This document shows, one piece after another, positions 20,852 through 29,987 of a stretch of 29,987 bases of DNA (position 1 is the first letter of the stretch; each line of letters opens with the position of its first letter). The stretch spans positions 1-29,987 of the forward strand of contig JBCAQO010000109.1 of assembly GCA_039111635.1 (NCBI GenBank), written 5' to 3'. The notes beneath the pieces were generated by a model. The model did not search any database. It was not told the DNA's origin and saw nothing but the letters and a program-made list of their open reading frames with translations. The DNA is from Heterobasidion occidentale (Eukaryota > Basidiomycota > Agaricomycetes > Russulales > Bondarzewiaceae). Position numbers and translations under genes: made by a program.

Positions 20852-21520
20852 GGTGTTTCTTTATTGTAGATTTTGTTCATGACTTTTGGGTCCAGTTCTC
20901 TTTGGAAATAGGGAAGGCCCTTGGCAGGGTCTGCCCCAACTGTCTTATTGAGGACATTTTCTGCCCAAGCACCAGCTGTTCCGTGTCTCATGCACAAGGG
21001 GACCAAGGAGATTTTGTCATCGTCAGATTTGTATTGGTCCAACTCTGCTGTGAAGAGAAGAGGCATTGTAGAAGGAACTTTTACAATTCTGTCCTGTTGT
21101 CTGTGAAACTGTTGGGGAGTTTAAGCTTGCCCCTTCTAGGCTGTGTGGTTGTAGTGAGGGGAGGGGTCATTCTTGAATCTCCCGACATGTTGGCATTGTC
21201 TTGGGTATTTTGGGTGTTGATCGGTATTTGAATATCTGAGGAGTCAGATTCAGATGTTTTTTCTTCCTCCTGTTCCGAGTCCTTTAGTATTACTGGTTCA
21301 GGTTCTCTGTACTAGGGTGGCAGTTCTCAGGAGTTGGCTTGTTTGTTCCAAATGTACTTTGTCTTTGTTCCATTGTCTCCCACAAAGAAGTATTGTCTTT
21401 CCCTAAATGAGCAGTTTGGGTAGTTTGATAGGGCCACTTAATTGGTGTCTGTGTAGAACCAGCAAGTCTCTTATTATTGGATAGGACAATTGTTCTGGCA
21501 AAATTGGTTATCAATTTGTC
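20852..21520 (-). pseudogene. Chromovirus gag, N-terminal and capsid part
   Basis: From about 21514 the minus strand shows an open N-terminal stretch rich in Thr, Asn and Gln (ARTIVLSNNKRLAGSTQTP). After stops and shifts comes a capsid-like block LVPLCMRHGTAGAWAENVL followed by FQRELDPKVMNKIYN (about 21020-20870). The MxxGTAxxWAEN pattern is typical of the gypsy capsid (retrotransposon gag domain). The frame is cut at 20851 by the family C LTR. Together with 19641-20320 it forms one interrupted gag. Confidence 0.65.
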
Positions 21521-21677
21521 TAGTGCCTAGTGGATAGTTAAGGCCTAGGTTTTGCTTTAGGGTGTGTATGCTAACGCTCTTTGATAAGGGTCTATGCCAC
21601 TGATAAGGGTTGTGAGAGAGTGTGTGGCAGTAAGCAGAGTAGTATGCAAGGTAGGGGAAAGATTCAGTCTATTCTAG
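21521..21677 (-). other. Chromovirus 5' leader
   Basis: This lies between the 5' LTR end and gag. The sequence directly after the LTR (minus strand CTAGAATAGACTGAATC) does not show a clear tRNA-complementary primer-binding site. A plus-strand GATAAGGGTCTATGCCACT / GATAAGGGTT partial repeat is present near 21583-21609. Confidence 0.4.
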
Positions 21678-22259
21678 TGTTATGAACTGCTTGTTCAATA
21701 ACCCAAGAGTGTCAGATTCTTCCCTAGGTCGCATACTGACAGAGTGACAATGGAAGTCTCGACTATATTAGAGGGATAATACAGGAGTATAGAGCAGTGG
21801 TAGACAGTAGAATGACTATCTAAGAACAAAGGTGTCCGTATAGAATGATACAAATGTACAAAGAAAATAAACTAAAGATCCTTAGCCAAATCAATGGGCC
21901 TTATATACCATATAGGGTATAGAGTAAGTGTCAATAATTCCTAAAGCTATCCCTTTAGGAGCCCTACAGCCACTGTCTCTCTATCAGTGCCAACTCTTAT
22001 ATTTTTCCCTTCACACCTTTCCAACCAGGTTGCGAAAAGGTGCTTACCCATACAGCCCTAAGCTCATGGCATATAAATGCTCATATCCTTGTGCCCTAAT
22101 CCTGTTGGGGATCCTCTACCAATGATGGTGTGATCTATTAAGTTGTTGTCCTTCTAAAGACAATGCTGAATACCTTGATATATGCTTCATGGTAGAGCCA
22201 CCTAGTATATTTTAGGCTTAACCATCAGGTAGACAGCTCCAATAGGTCAAGTCATAACA
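21678..22259 (-). repeat. Chromovirus 5' LTR (582 bp), uninterrupted
   Basis: It has 8-bp terminal inverted repeats, TGTTATGA at 21678 and TCATAACA ending at 22259. It matches 3888-4186 and 9820-10082 in the same order, with substitutions and small gaps. Because it lacks the TIR element, it serves as an empty-site reference for that insertion. The outer flank is TATAC. Confidence 0.88.
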
Positions 22260-22464
22260 TATACCTAGTGTTCATTTGATTGTTGTTCAAGATGGTACCC
22301 TTGGGTGTTGCAATGACACACAGACATTGGTGGTATGACAGCATACTATCAAGCAAGACAAGAATCTAGGATGCTCATACTGTTCAGGATAATAACAATG
22401 AGAATTCTACAGAGGTTAATTCAGATACTATCAACAATAACAATGAGATTGAGGAAGACCACTC
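22260..22464. other. Spacer
   Basis: No feature is recognised between the 5' LTR and the unknown plus-strand gene. It includes AATAACAATGAGA-type short repeats near 22388 and 22434. Confidence 0.4.
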
Positions 22465-24065
22465 TTGGACAACCAGTACCCAAAGCGGGCACTTTACGTG
22501 GGAATGTTTGATCAGCAACTTGCATTTAAGAAGAAGAAGTGCATGCAACTCACCACTGCATTTAAGAACTATCACACTGCTTTCAAAGAAGTACTAGGCT
22601 ACACTAGTGTACCTTATAGTTCATCTAATGAGCCTGACCCCTTTGAACATAGAGGTCTCCAAGAAGAAGAAGATACAGCCGAGGCACAAAGCACTTACTA
22701 CATACTCAAGTTGTGCCCCACAGATTCTATGATGATATTTCAGCATATGCCAAAGGAAAGGAAAGGGTTGCCATACCTGTCAACAATGTTGTGGCAACAA
22801 AGGAGAAGGAGCTCAAGACAAGGATCTTTCAAGTAAGCTATCCTACTATATTTCAGGTAAGACAAACATTAGCCTAGTGCTTACCACTAATATTCTTAGG
22901 CAAAACTTAAGGCACAATGAGTTCTACTAGCCACTATTGACATCTTGTCTTCTGACAAAGATGAGATATTCCCAAGTAGTGCCAAGCTTTTTGCAGGATA
23001 GGTAGGTCTCCTTACTATCTAGTGTCAGCAAAGCTGATGCACTGACAATAGTGTTGCGGTCATTAGTGCCTCCATGCTCTAGATAATGATAGGTATTCAA
23101 GGCCCCAGAGCCAATCCTTCACAAGCAAAAGCACTCACCATCAAAGGCTCATACTTCTTGCAAGAACTTCATGAACAAGAATCTTTCTTCGGGCACTCTC
23201 AACTAGTGGCGAGAGTTGTATATCCTAATATGGATCAACTATGTTGGTACTTGTCTCAACCTATGGAACACCAATCTCCTCAACAAGGCCCAGGCCCTCT
23301 AGAACTGTGTCTTTCCTACCCACCACCAGGTTCTCACCTAGAAGGGGGTAATGTTTTAGTTGGTAAGTAAGCCTCTTGTACAAGGGTCATTGTTGATGCA
23401 CTTAACCTGTTTACCAGACTATCTAACAGGTATGTGAATGATGCAGCAATTTTGCTCCTAACACAATTGTTGCAATTAATATGTTCTTTAAAGAATAGTT
23501 AGACAACTTTCCAACAGCAAGGAAAGAGCCAAGTTTATCACATAGGCTGTTCCATAAGGAGACAATGCTCTATTAGTTCCATTTCTATGGGGCAATATGA
23601 ATGTTGACTCATAAATGGCCAGCTCATAAGTATACATGCATTTTATATAGTACAGCATTGTCATTATCTTATTATCACTGTTACTTAACCTTTTATAGAT
23701 GCTTCAAGTCCTATTCCAAGCCAAGTATGTCTTACGGTTGTTTACTAGCCACCTCAAATCAGTTGTGGCCATCCCAGATGCCACAAGATCTAAGGCCAAG
23801 CCAATCAGAGCCACTGTGCTTGCTATTGCAACAGTAGCATTTTCTACTATTTTCAATATAAATTATACTTACTACTCTTTCAGGCTGAGCATGCATTACT
23901 CATGTGGTTGAATGGTTATTTCAAGAAGCCTAATCTGAAAGATGTCTCTAGCCACTTTTTGCACCATAAGTAGGGTCAACGTGTTGATGCATACATTCAC
24001 TGCAGTAGAAGTCTAACAGAGTATGGACCAAGCTGCTCATCTACACATACAAAGTGATAGAGTCT
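22465..24065 (+). pseudogene. Decayed multi-exon gene of unknown family
   Basis: Several plus-strand coding pieces appear to be joined by GT-AG introns. The first (22465-22836) reads QQLAFKKKKCMQLTTAFKNY and PYSSSNEPDPFEHRGLQEEED. A change of frame near 22720 gives AYAKGKERVAIPVNNVVATK. A probable intron (GTAAGACAAAC at 22857 to about 22900) follows. Later pieces hold SYFLQELHEQESFFGHSQLV (about 23143), an intron at about 23362-23428 (GTAAGTAAG to CTAACAG), VNDAAILLLTQLLQLI, and AKPIRATVLAIATV. A final intron ends CTCTTTCAG at about 23882, followed by AEHALLMWLNGYFKKPN. Stops interrupt it (for example near 23500 and 23970). The look is of a multicopy hypothetical protein family of Agaricomycetes, but I cannot name a domain. 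Confidence 0.4.
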
Positions 24066-25270
24066 AACAACCCCTGTAATAAGACAATACCTTATTAAGT
24101 GTGTAGGCTTGGGCCCAGGCTCAAGCTCAGTTTTTGACTTGCCTTTTAGAACAGGCTATGTGTGTTGATAAAGACTTGGAATATGGAGCTCATGGTAAGT
24201 AATATATACTGCATCAGCCTGCTAAATTACCACTATGACTACAAGATTTTATGGGCCTACCTTTAGTGTCACTTTGATGGTAGCACTATCACATATGTAC
24301 ATGTCATGTGAGATTCCAATCATAGACATTTTTTGTCAGATTCAGATTTTGTCATCTTATACCTATCATAGTGAGAAGTTGAATTTGTAATATCACAAAT
24401 ATTAAATTGCAGAAAAATATGATTAGCTAAGGATATCAAAATTGTCTCAATAGCTTACCATAAGCTATCAGGATTGCATAATTGCTAGATTTTAAGGTGT
24501 CACTTGCTACATAGCTTACAAGCCTACTTACACACAATGACCTAGCTAGTAGCACTTGAGATAAGATAAAGCAAGTACTCTAGCTTACGTCTTACATATT
24601 CCTTATAAGCTTACTTACTGATAAGAGACATAGCTAATAGCACTTTTGCAAGTGCAGATACTTGTAAGCTTAATGTGCTTGCAAGTCATTATTAAAACCT
24701 GTAAGTAATCAATAAGTTAGGTAAGGTTTTTTGCTCATTTGCTGATGTAATGACAATAATTACCCAGCCAAAAGAATGGGTTTCTTTGATGGTGCACATT
24801 CTTCCCAGGTTCTTTAGCTCCTCATGTGTTCTTAATAAAATCTACTGCCTTTTGTCTTACTATTTGTCCATCAATCCATCAAATCTCTATTGATAAGGCT
24901 GCAACATTATTCTTGCTCCCTGATCTTTATCCAGTGCTAGTAGATTACTTCTGCTATTGTCACAGCAATCTTTTCTCACCTTTTGCAATTAGTGGTTGAA
25001 GGACTGCCACTACCTCCAGCAATTCTCAGCTCTCTTTCAATTCTGTTGAGATTTGGTATCAAGTTTATTTCAAACACAATTGGTATTTGCTTCAAAGATG
25101 GCCTTTCCCTCACATCTTGCCCAAGCATGTCTCCCATCAGAGGATTGGCTATATGGACAGAATAATTCTGTCATGATCATCAATGACAAGATGATGGCCT
25201 GGCTGGCACAGGGTGTTAAAAATGAGTGTTGAATTTTTAATAGTAATTTATGGCTTGTTCTTGCTAATAA
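24066..25270. other. Unassigned AT-rich stretch
   Basis: No gene is recognised. Between about 24505 and 24730 variants of AAGCTTACTT / GCTTACAAGCCTACTT and TAGCTARTAGCACTT occur several times, suggesting an old, rearranged small repeat. The remainder is AT-rich with only short open frames. Confidence 0.4.
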
Positions 25271-25569
25271 GGTTAAAGGTTACTCCATTGTACAATTACA
25301 GATCATCTTTTGTGTTAAAGCCTAAACAACGCCTCAGTCTTGTTACACAAACAACTGAGTCTATTTTGTACCTAAACAACACCCAAGGTATGTGAGTGAG
25401 CAAGGCACAATACAGGGGGCAGGCACAATTCTACTCACTTCAGTCTTGTTACACAAACAGCTTAGGGAGAGGAACCACACTACCACATCATGTCTAAGCT
25501 ACTGGTCACGTGTCCATACTATTTGAGCCATGTAACACACACGCATTGCATATTGCACACTCCTCAACA
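25271..25569 (-). repeat. Copia 3' LTR (family B)
   Basis: On the minus strand it begins TGTTGAGG (25569). The plus-strand sequence from about 25312 to 25569 matches 29583-29832 in order: AAAGCCTAAACAAC, CTTGTTACACAAA, AAGGCACAATACAG, CACATCTAAACTACTGGTCA-like and TGCATATTG blocks. The far end is placed by length only (about 25271) and is uncertain. Inside, CAGTCTTGTTACACAAACA is repeated at 25335 and 25441. No matching target duplication was found. Confidence 0.7.
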
Positions 25570-25589
25570 TGTGCATGCTCTTTCTGAAA

Positions 25590-26165
25590 CCTAAACTAGA
25601 AAGAAACTCCTCCTTACTTGAAACTCATTTGACTCCAAGATATCCATGTAGGCAAATAAAGTCAGCCAGTTTGAGAGCCTTAATAAGAATGTTGGCAGTG
25701 TTTTTGGTAGAGTAGACATAGCTGATGATGATATTGCTAGCCTCAACACATTGTCGAATGTAATGGTAGTGGACATCAATGTGTTTGGTGTGAGAATAAA
25801 AAGCTTGGTTGTGCAAGAGAGTGAGTGTGCTGTTGTTGTCACAGAGCAAGGAAGTAGCAGTAAGCTAGAAGATGTTGAGAGTATGGAGAAATTGCCAAAG
25901 CCACATACAATTATGTAAGGCTTTAGAGAAAGCAATGCATTTGGCCGTATAGGATAAGTTAGTAACAGTGCATTGTTTGCATAAAGACCAAGAGATCATG
26001 CTGGCGCTGAGGGAGAAGCAGTAGCCACTAACTGACTTATGTATATCAATGCAATTAGCATAGTATAAGTCTGAGAAACCAAGAAGAAAGATGTCGTCGC
26101 CACCTAAGGTTAGAGTGAGATGACGGATGCCTTTAAGGTAATAGACAATGTGCAGAGCGACCTTA
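25590..26165 (-). pseudogene. Copia RNase H, C-terminal part of pol
   Basis: From the deletion junction (about 26160) the minus strand reads ALHIVYYLKGIRHLTLTLGG, then LLGFSDLYYANCIDIHKSVS, GYCFSLSASMISWSLCKQ and IAFSKALHNCMWL (to about 25890). After a frame change it reads CDNNSTLTLLHNQAF, HIDVHYHYIRQCVEA and ADFICLHGYLGVK (25843-25625). These are the familiar copia RNase H blocks, ending just before the 3' LTR as expected. Several catalytic-region residues are changed. Confidence 0.85.
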
Positions 26166-27260
26166 CACCTGATCTCTTGGAGGTGAGAGAGATTTGGTTT
26201 GCAGCCATACCAGACTTTAAATAGAGTCTGGCTGTTCAGAGAGGAAGATGGAGTGAGAGTGAAAAGATACACAGTGGTGACATTGAACTCATTCCAGAGA
26301 TACTCAGAGGCACTTTAGGGGAGACTCATAATGCATGCCTTGTTCATGATAGTAAGATAAAGGTGCTTAGTGCAACTATTCTAAGTGGAAGTGTATGTCA
26401 CAGTAAACTGGTGCTTGAATCTGTTAGATTGACACTATGCTTCCATCTCATGCAACTCAAGCTTGTCATTGTCTGTAACATAAATACCCACTGATGTGCC
26501 AACTAAAAGTACCATAGCACACTCCTAAGCCTGAAGGCAGGGAAACACCTTAGCCTTCAACTTCAATGAAAAACTCCAAGGGTGACTAGAGAAGTCATTG
26601 ATAAGGTTCATTGAGTACAAATTTCTAAACTTTGAAACTATAGACATGGGACCAGTAAGATTCACATAGACATGCCCTAGCCATCTAGTCACCCTGTTCT
26701 CTTTTATATTTTTGAAACTAAATTCTAGACCTGTTTGCCTAGAATGCGTGATTTACATTTAGCAGGTGTGAGAAAGAGATCGACAGGCATACCTGTAACA
26801 GTAGAGTTATGGGCCATACTGAGGATGGTGCAAAGGTTAGCATGACTAAGGTGATGGTGCCAGGTGTTGAGAGTGGGAGATGACTGGAGGTATGAAGGGC
26901 AAGATGTTTGGCAGACAAGGAGGATAAAAGATGGTAAAGCAACCAATTGCCAGTTACGATGCTGTAGGCCACAATGCTGTTGCTGTTGCTAGTAATCAAG
27001 CAAGTGTTGTCATCAAAGTGGCTGACAAGGTTGTTGTGGTGGTTGAGCTGAATTACAGAGATAAGACAGATGATAGCCACAGGAATGTAGAGAACATTGT
27101 CAAGCTGAAGCTTAATTCCCTTCCTGCCTACAAGATAGATGGATCCAATGCCAATGGCCTGAATGCAGAACATCCCAATGATACTAATGGTGCAGGGAGC
27201 AATAAGCTTGAGTAAGAAGAAGTCCAAGTGCTCAGAAAAGACATGCATAGTTTCTTATGT
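26166..27260 (-). pseudogene. Copia protease-like region and integrase
   Basis: The upstream piece (27248-26950) fits the copia protease region: FSEHLDFF, IQAIGIGSIYL, LDNVLYIPVAIICLISV. Next come the GAG-pre-integrase and zinc-binding blocks (WHHHLSHANLCTILSMA, GMPVDLFLTPAKCKSRILGKQ; about 26860-26735). The core follows near 26680-26290 as VYVNLTGPM (first catalytic Asp changed to Asn) and YVTDND. The integrase end, VWYGCKPNLSHLQEIRCKV (about 26215-26160), runs straight into RNase H without any RT. Stops and shifts occur throughout. Confidence 0.82.
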
Positions 27261-28407
27261 GTTAAAAAAGAAAAGCTGGTTGGCAAGTGAGAGAAGAGTC
27301 AAGAGGCACAACAAGGAGATACACATAGTCGACCAGCCAACAGGTTGTAGATTAGTTGACTGTTGCAGTCAGAGAAGGATCTGAGAGCCAATACTCATGT
27401 TCCTGAACGTCACCGACCGACATAGGGACATTGATGCAATATCAGCTGTAGTAAGACTTGTAAAGCTGCTGGAAGCATGCAGAGAGGACAAAGGCACAAA
27501 ACCTGCAGGATTGCCAGTGTAGATGAGTTTGCCATTTACTAGTATATACTCCCAACCCTTTTCATTGTGGAAAACATGAGGTGAATGGCTATGTGCGCCC
27601 TTTGAGCCAAGCCATCCTTGTAACCCAAACTGCCAGGTGGCTGGCCATCCCCAGTGCTCTTTCTTTTGGTGGCATGCGGAGTGTTGATGGTGTTCTGAAT
27701 GGACATCCTTCCATACTGCTGCTGGGTGCAACACAGAATTCTACAGAGTAAGTTTCCCGCTTACAGTTAGGGCAGAGGTGACAGAAGGGATTGATGTCAT
27801 GACCAGGACTAAAATAGGAGGGGACAGCAAGGATGGTGGGCATAGTGGAGTTGCTTGACATGATAAATTGCTCAATGTTGAGGTGATTGATGACGGTCTA
27901 AGGTGTAAGGGTGCTGCCAGACAAAAAGGTGGCAATTTGATCACAGAGATGTGGAAGGTCCTAAAGACCATTCAGCATGAGCATACATGCAAAGTTGTTG
28001 TTGAAAATCTTTCCTATATTCAGAATGCAGGTTTTAATGTCATGGAAGGTGACCAAGGTCTGGCTAAAAAGAACCAAACAAGAGTAGTATAAATGAAGAG
28101 CATCCTGGATGATCAGCATCTGAGTGAGAGGGCTGCGCTGTTTGTGGCAAACACACAGAATGGCAAGGGCATCAGTGGCCATCACGCAGGTGGCAATGTA
28201 CTGATGCTCAGATAGGTGAAGTTTGGATCAAATGAAGAAGAGAATGGAGCAATTGTTATTGTCCTAGTTGTGCACCACATGCAGATTGAGAATATTAGAT
28301 GGACATGGGATGGAGCCCTCAGCATAGCGATAGAGCCTACCAGACATGCCCAGGATGTTGTCCAAGTGAGTATACCAATGCAGCCAGTTTTCAGCCATTC
28401 AACAGGA
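27261..28407 (-). pseudogene. Copia gag, main part with zinc knuckle
   Basis: After the family A LTR, gag resumes on the minus strand with WYTHLDNILGMSGRLYRYAEG (first part near 28370), the start of a UBN2/copia gag domain. It goes on through FNNNFACMLMLNGL (about 27990) and a nucleocapsid knuckle CPNCKRETYSVEFC (27774-27733), which has CX2CX4HX4C spacing but Tyr for His. A linker rich in Ser and Thr (27734-27369) follows before the protease region. Stops between blocks show decay. Confidence 0.72.
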
Positions 28408-29262
28408 TGGTAGGTCGGAGACCTATTATGTGCACTAATTTATGAAGAGGATCCTTAAGCTATCCTTCTTCAGTGTCTTGTAGCTGTAGACTCCAATGGA
28501 TAAAGACAATGAATCATTTTTGTGCCCTTTGTAGGAATTTGGGGTCATTGTCTGCTTTCTCTTTACAGAGTTTAAGAGGATAATCCTTGAGGGTTTCTCA
28601 ATGATGTGCAAGTACAGGGCTGTTTTCCCCTGTCAAACAAATAATGCTGGGAGGAGTTTAACTTAGAACCCTGAAGGCTGAGAGTCCAGTATATATGCTA
28701 GAGAATATAACAAGAAGATGATAGAGGCAAGGAGACAAATCCAGTGCGTTGTTAGACTGTGTAAAGGATTCTCAGATCTGACAACATTTGTAAAGCATGA
28801 GCTAGAACGGTAGCCAGATGCCAGGTGCAGTGTAGAGATTAAGTGTATTACAGGTGAACAAGCTGAGCTTTTTAGAAGCTCATCTTGGCTATATATATGT
28901 ACAAGCTATTTAGGGCTAGATTGGGATTTGGTCTGTGCATCTAAATGCTAATCTACCTGACAAGTGTCAAGGTACAGAAGCAATCAAGTAAACAATTGAA
29001 ATCTGTAAGCACTGACCTACAATCTATCTAAGTATAGTAACTATATCAAATGTCTGTCCACATTATGATAGATTCAGGACCTGATCATATGGAAGTGTTC
29101 ATACTGAAGTATGTAGATGTAATTATAAATTTGTAAGTATTCATGCATTAGCATGTCAATTTAATGAGTCACAAAACTGAGTTTGAGTCTAAGTCACAAG
29201 CAAACCACTTGACTGATCTCCTTGCTCACGTGTAAAGCACATGTTAGGACACAGTTCTAACA
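28408..29262 (-). mobile_element. Solo LTR of family A, copy 2 (855 bp)
   Basis: On the minus strand it starts TGTTAGAACTGTGTCC (29262) and ends CGACCTACCA (28408), one base off the CCTAACA end of copy 1. Exact 5-bp duplications CAGGA lie at 28403-28407 and 29263-29267. It matches 10299-11143 along its length, including the block near TGACCCCAAATTCCTACAAAG. It sits inside copia gag, whose coding resumes on both sides. No internal retroelement sequence remains. Confidence 0.85.
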
Positions 29263-29526
29263 CAGGAGGTCTTTAGGCCAAGAGTGCAAAGCAAGTGTCT
29301 GAATGGGGAGGGATGGTTTGCTGGTGTCAGAAGGGAGGATGAGGAAAGGGTTTCCAAATGAAGTCCTCCAATAGGTGCTACTAGAAGGCAGTGGTAGCAG
29401 TGGCAAAGAATGGCTATATGTGCATAAGAAAAGGACAAGTGAGTGATAAATGAGCACTAAAAGGTGCAGGCAGAGAGATTAATAAGAGGAAAACCAAAAG
29501 AAGCAGTAAAAGAGAGAACTGAGGGG
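29263..29526 (-). pseudogene. Copia gag, first codons and leader
   Basis: A minus-strand frame from ATG 29457 runs open, rich in Ser, Leu and Pro (STYWRTSFGNPFLILPSDTS), to LHSWPKDLL, where the family A LTR enters. The downstream gag block at 28407 reads on from here. The 5' leader between this start and the LTR is pyrimidine-rich on the minus strand. Confidence 0.55.
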
Positions 29527-29832
29527 GGTTGAGGCAAAAACCAATGGCCAGTAGCACACTATCAAAAGCCCATAACCTATTAAAGCCTAAACAATCTCTT
29601 AGTCTTGTTACACAAATGACTGAGTCTATTATGTATCTAAACAATGCCTAAGGTATATGAGTGATCAAGGCACAATACAGAGAGAGTGGGTGCAATTCTA
29701 CTCATCTCAGTCTTATTACACAAATGACTAAGGGAGAAGAACCACGCTGCCGCAACACATCTAAACTACTGGTCATGCGTCCATACTGTCTGAGCCACAT
29801 AATACACACATGTTGCATATTGAACCTCAACA
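29527..29832 (-). repeat. Copia 5' LTR (family B)
   Basis: On the minus strand it begins TGTTGAGGTTCAATATG at 29832 and matches the 25.3-25.6 kb copy. A possible end is CCTCAACC at 29527-29534 (plus GGTTGAGG), close to the inverted form of the start. No target duplication pairs with the other end (GTTGG against AATAA). Confidence 0.68.
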
Positions 29833-29987
29833 GTTGGACCTTTACTCCATTATTAAAGACACTATAGAAAATCTCATATCTTCCATACGCTTATTGTCAT
29901 GATTTTTTTGCACAGCCATCAGTATGTAGTTTCTGTTGTGACCAACATAGAAGATTGAGTTGTTCTGTGTGAGGTCTGCTTCCAAAT
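29833..29987. other. Right flank, unassigned
   Basis: No feature is recognised in the last 155 bases. Confidence 0.5.

Larger units (their letters stand above)
3888..22259 (-). mobile_element. Nested Ty3/gypsy chromovirus, minus strand, 18.4 kb including insertions
   Basis: LTRs of one family bound this unit: 5' LTR 21678-22259 and 3' LTR 3888-10082, both with TGTTA...TAACA-type ends. Reading on the minus strand from 21.5 kb down, the order is gag with a zinc knuckle, a region where protease is expected, reverse transcriptase, RNase H, integrase with chromodomain, a long 3' region, polypurine tract and 3' LTR. Four elements interrupt it, three with exact target duplications and one with a single mismatch. 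Removing them leaves about 10.3 kb. Stops and frameshifts are scattered throughout, so it is dead. The outer flanks (AGCAC left, TATAC right) do not match, so its own target duplication is lost or the ends have recombined. No convincing primer-binding site follows the 5' LTR. Confidence 0.85.
25271..29832 (-). mobile_element. Ty1/copia element, minus strand, RT-deleted, with nested LTR
   Basis: Two direct repeats (25271-25569 and 29527-29832) flank, on the minus strand, gag with a zinc knuckle, a protease-like region, the integrase and the end of RNase H. That order is Ty1/copia. Integrase passes directly into RNase H near 26160, so reverse transcriptase is missing. Gag is split at 28408-29262 by a solo LTR of family A with its own target duplication. 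Minus the nested LTR the element is about 3.7 kb, against about 5 kb for full copia elements. It is non-autonomous and dead. Confidence 0.8.

Noticed and set aside
28408..29262. 5' LTR of the minus-strand copia element
   Set aside because: It has its own exact CAGGA duplication, gag coding lies on both sides, and the copia's own LTRs are the 25.3-25.6 and 29.5-29.8 kb repeats.
1..29987. CRISPR array, bacterial operon, rRNA or intact cellular gene
   Set aside because: No regularly spaced identical repeats, no ribosome-binding-site-led gene series, and all recognised genes are split by introns or belong to eukaryotic transposons.

Overview
The window looks like a transposon graveyard from a filamentous basidiomycete, most likely an Agaricomycete. 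The evidence is AT-leaning DNA, short GT-AG introns of about 40-70 bp, a chromodomain-bearing Ty3/gypsy element, Ty1/copia and solo LTRs of fungal type, and an integrase-core protein family that I know from mushroom genomes. I see no intact cellular gene. Every coding region I recognise carries stops or frameshifts.

Layout. Positions 1-3887 are mostly unassigned. They hold a pyrimidine-rich strip, a tRNA-derived SINE-like head and a decayed zinc-finger-like exon. Positions 3888-22259 form one Ty3/gypsy chromovirus on the minus strand, with LTRs of one family at both ends (5' LTR 21678-22259; 3' LTR 3888-10082). It has been opened by four later insertions. The first is a 5,627-bp terminal-inverted-repeat (TIR) DNA element in the 3' LTR (4187-9813, target duplication GTACTT). 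The others are an 845-bp solo LTR near the polypurine tract (10299-11143, GATTC), a 1,049-bp solo LTR in the integrase (15714-16762, CCGT/CTGT) and a 531-bp solo LTR in gag (20321-20851, GGTGT). Without these the chromovirus is about 10.3 kb. Some 3.7 kb of that lies, unexplained, between the chromodomain and the 3' LTR.

Positions 22260-25270 hold a decayed multi-exon plus-strand gene of unknown family and unassigned sequence. Positions 25271-29832 are a minus-strand Ty1/copia element. Its reverse transcriptase has been deleted, so integrase now runs directly into RNase H. Its gag is split by a second copy of the 845-bp LTR family (28408-29262, target duplication CAGGA).

The most notable object is the TIR element at 4187-9813. 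It has 197-bp inverted repeats about 94% identical. Between them lie two plus-strand intron-containing pseudogenes: an integrase-fold (DDE) protein and an alpha-type protein kinase. A kinase paired with an integrase inside one TIR unit is unusual, and I do not know of a description of such an element. The ends and the target duplication are supported by an ungapped alignment to the uninterrupted 5' LTR of the same chromovirus. All calls come from reading the sequence; no database search was run.
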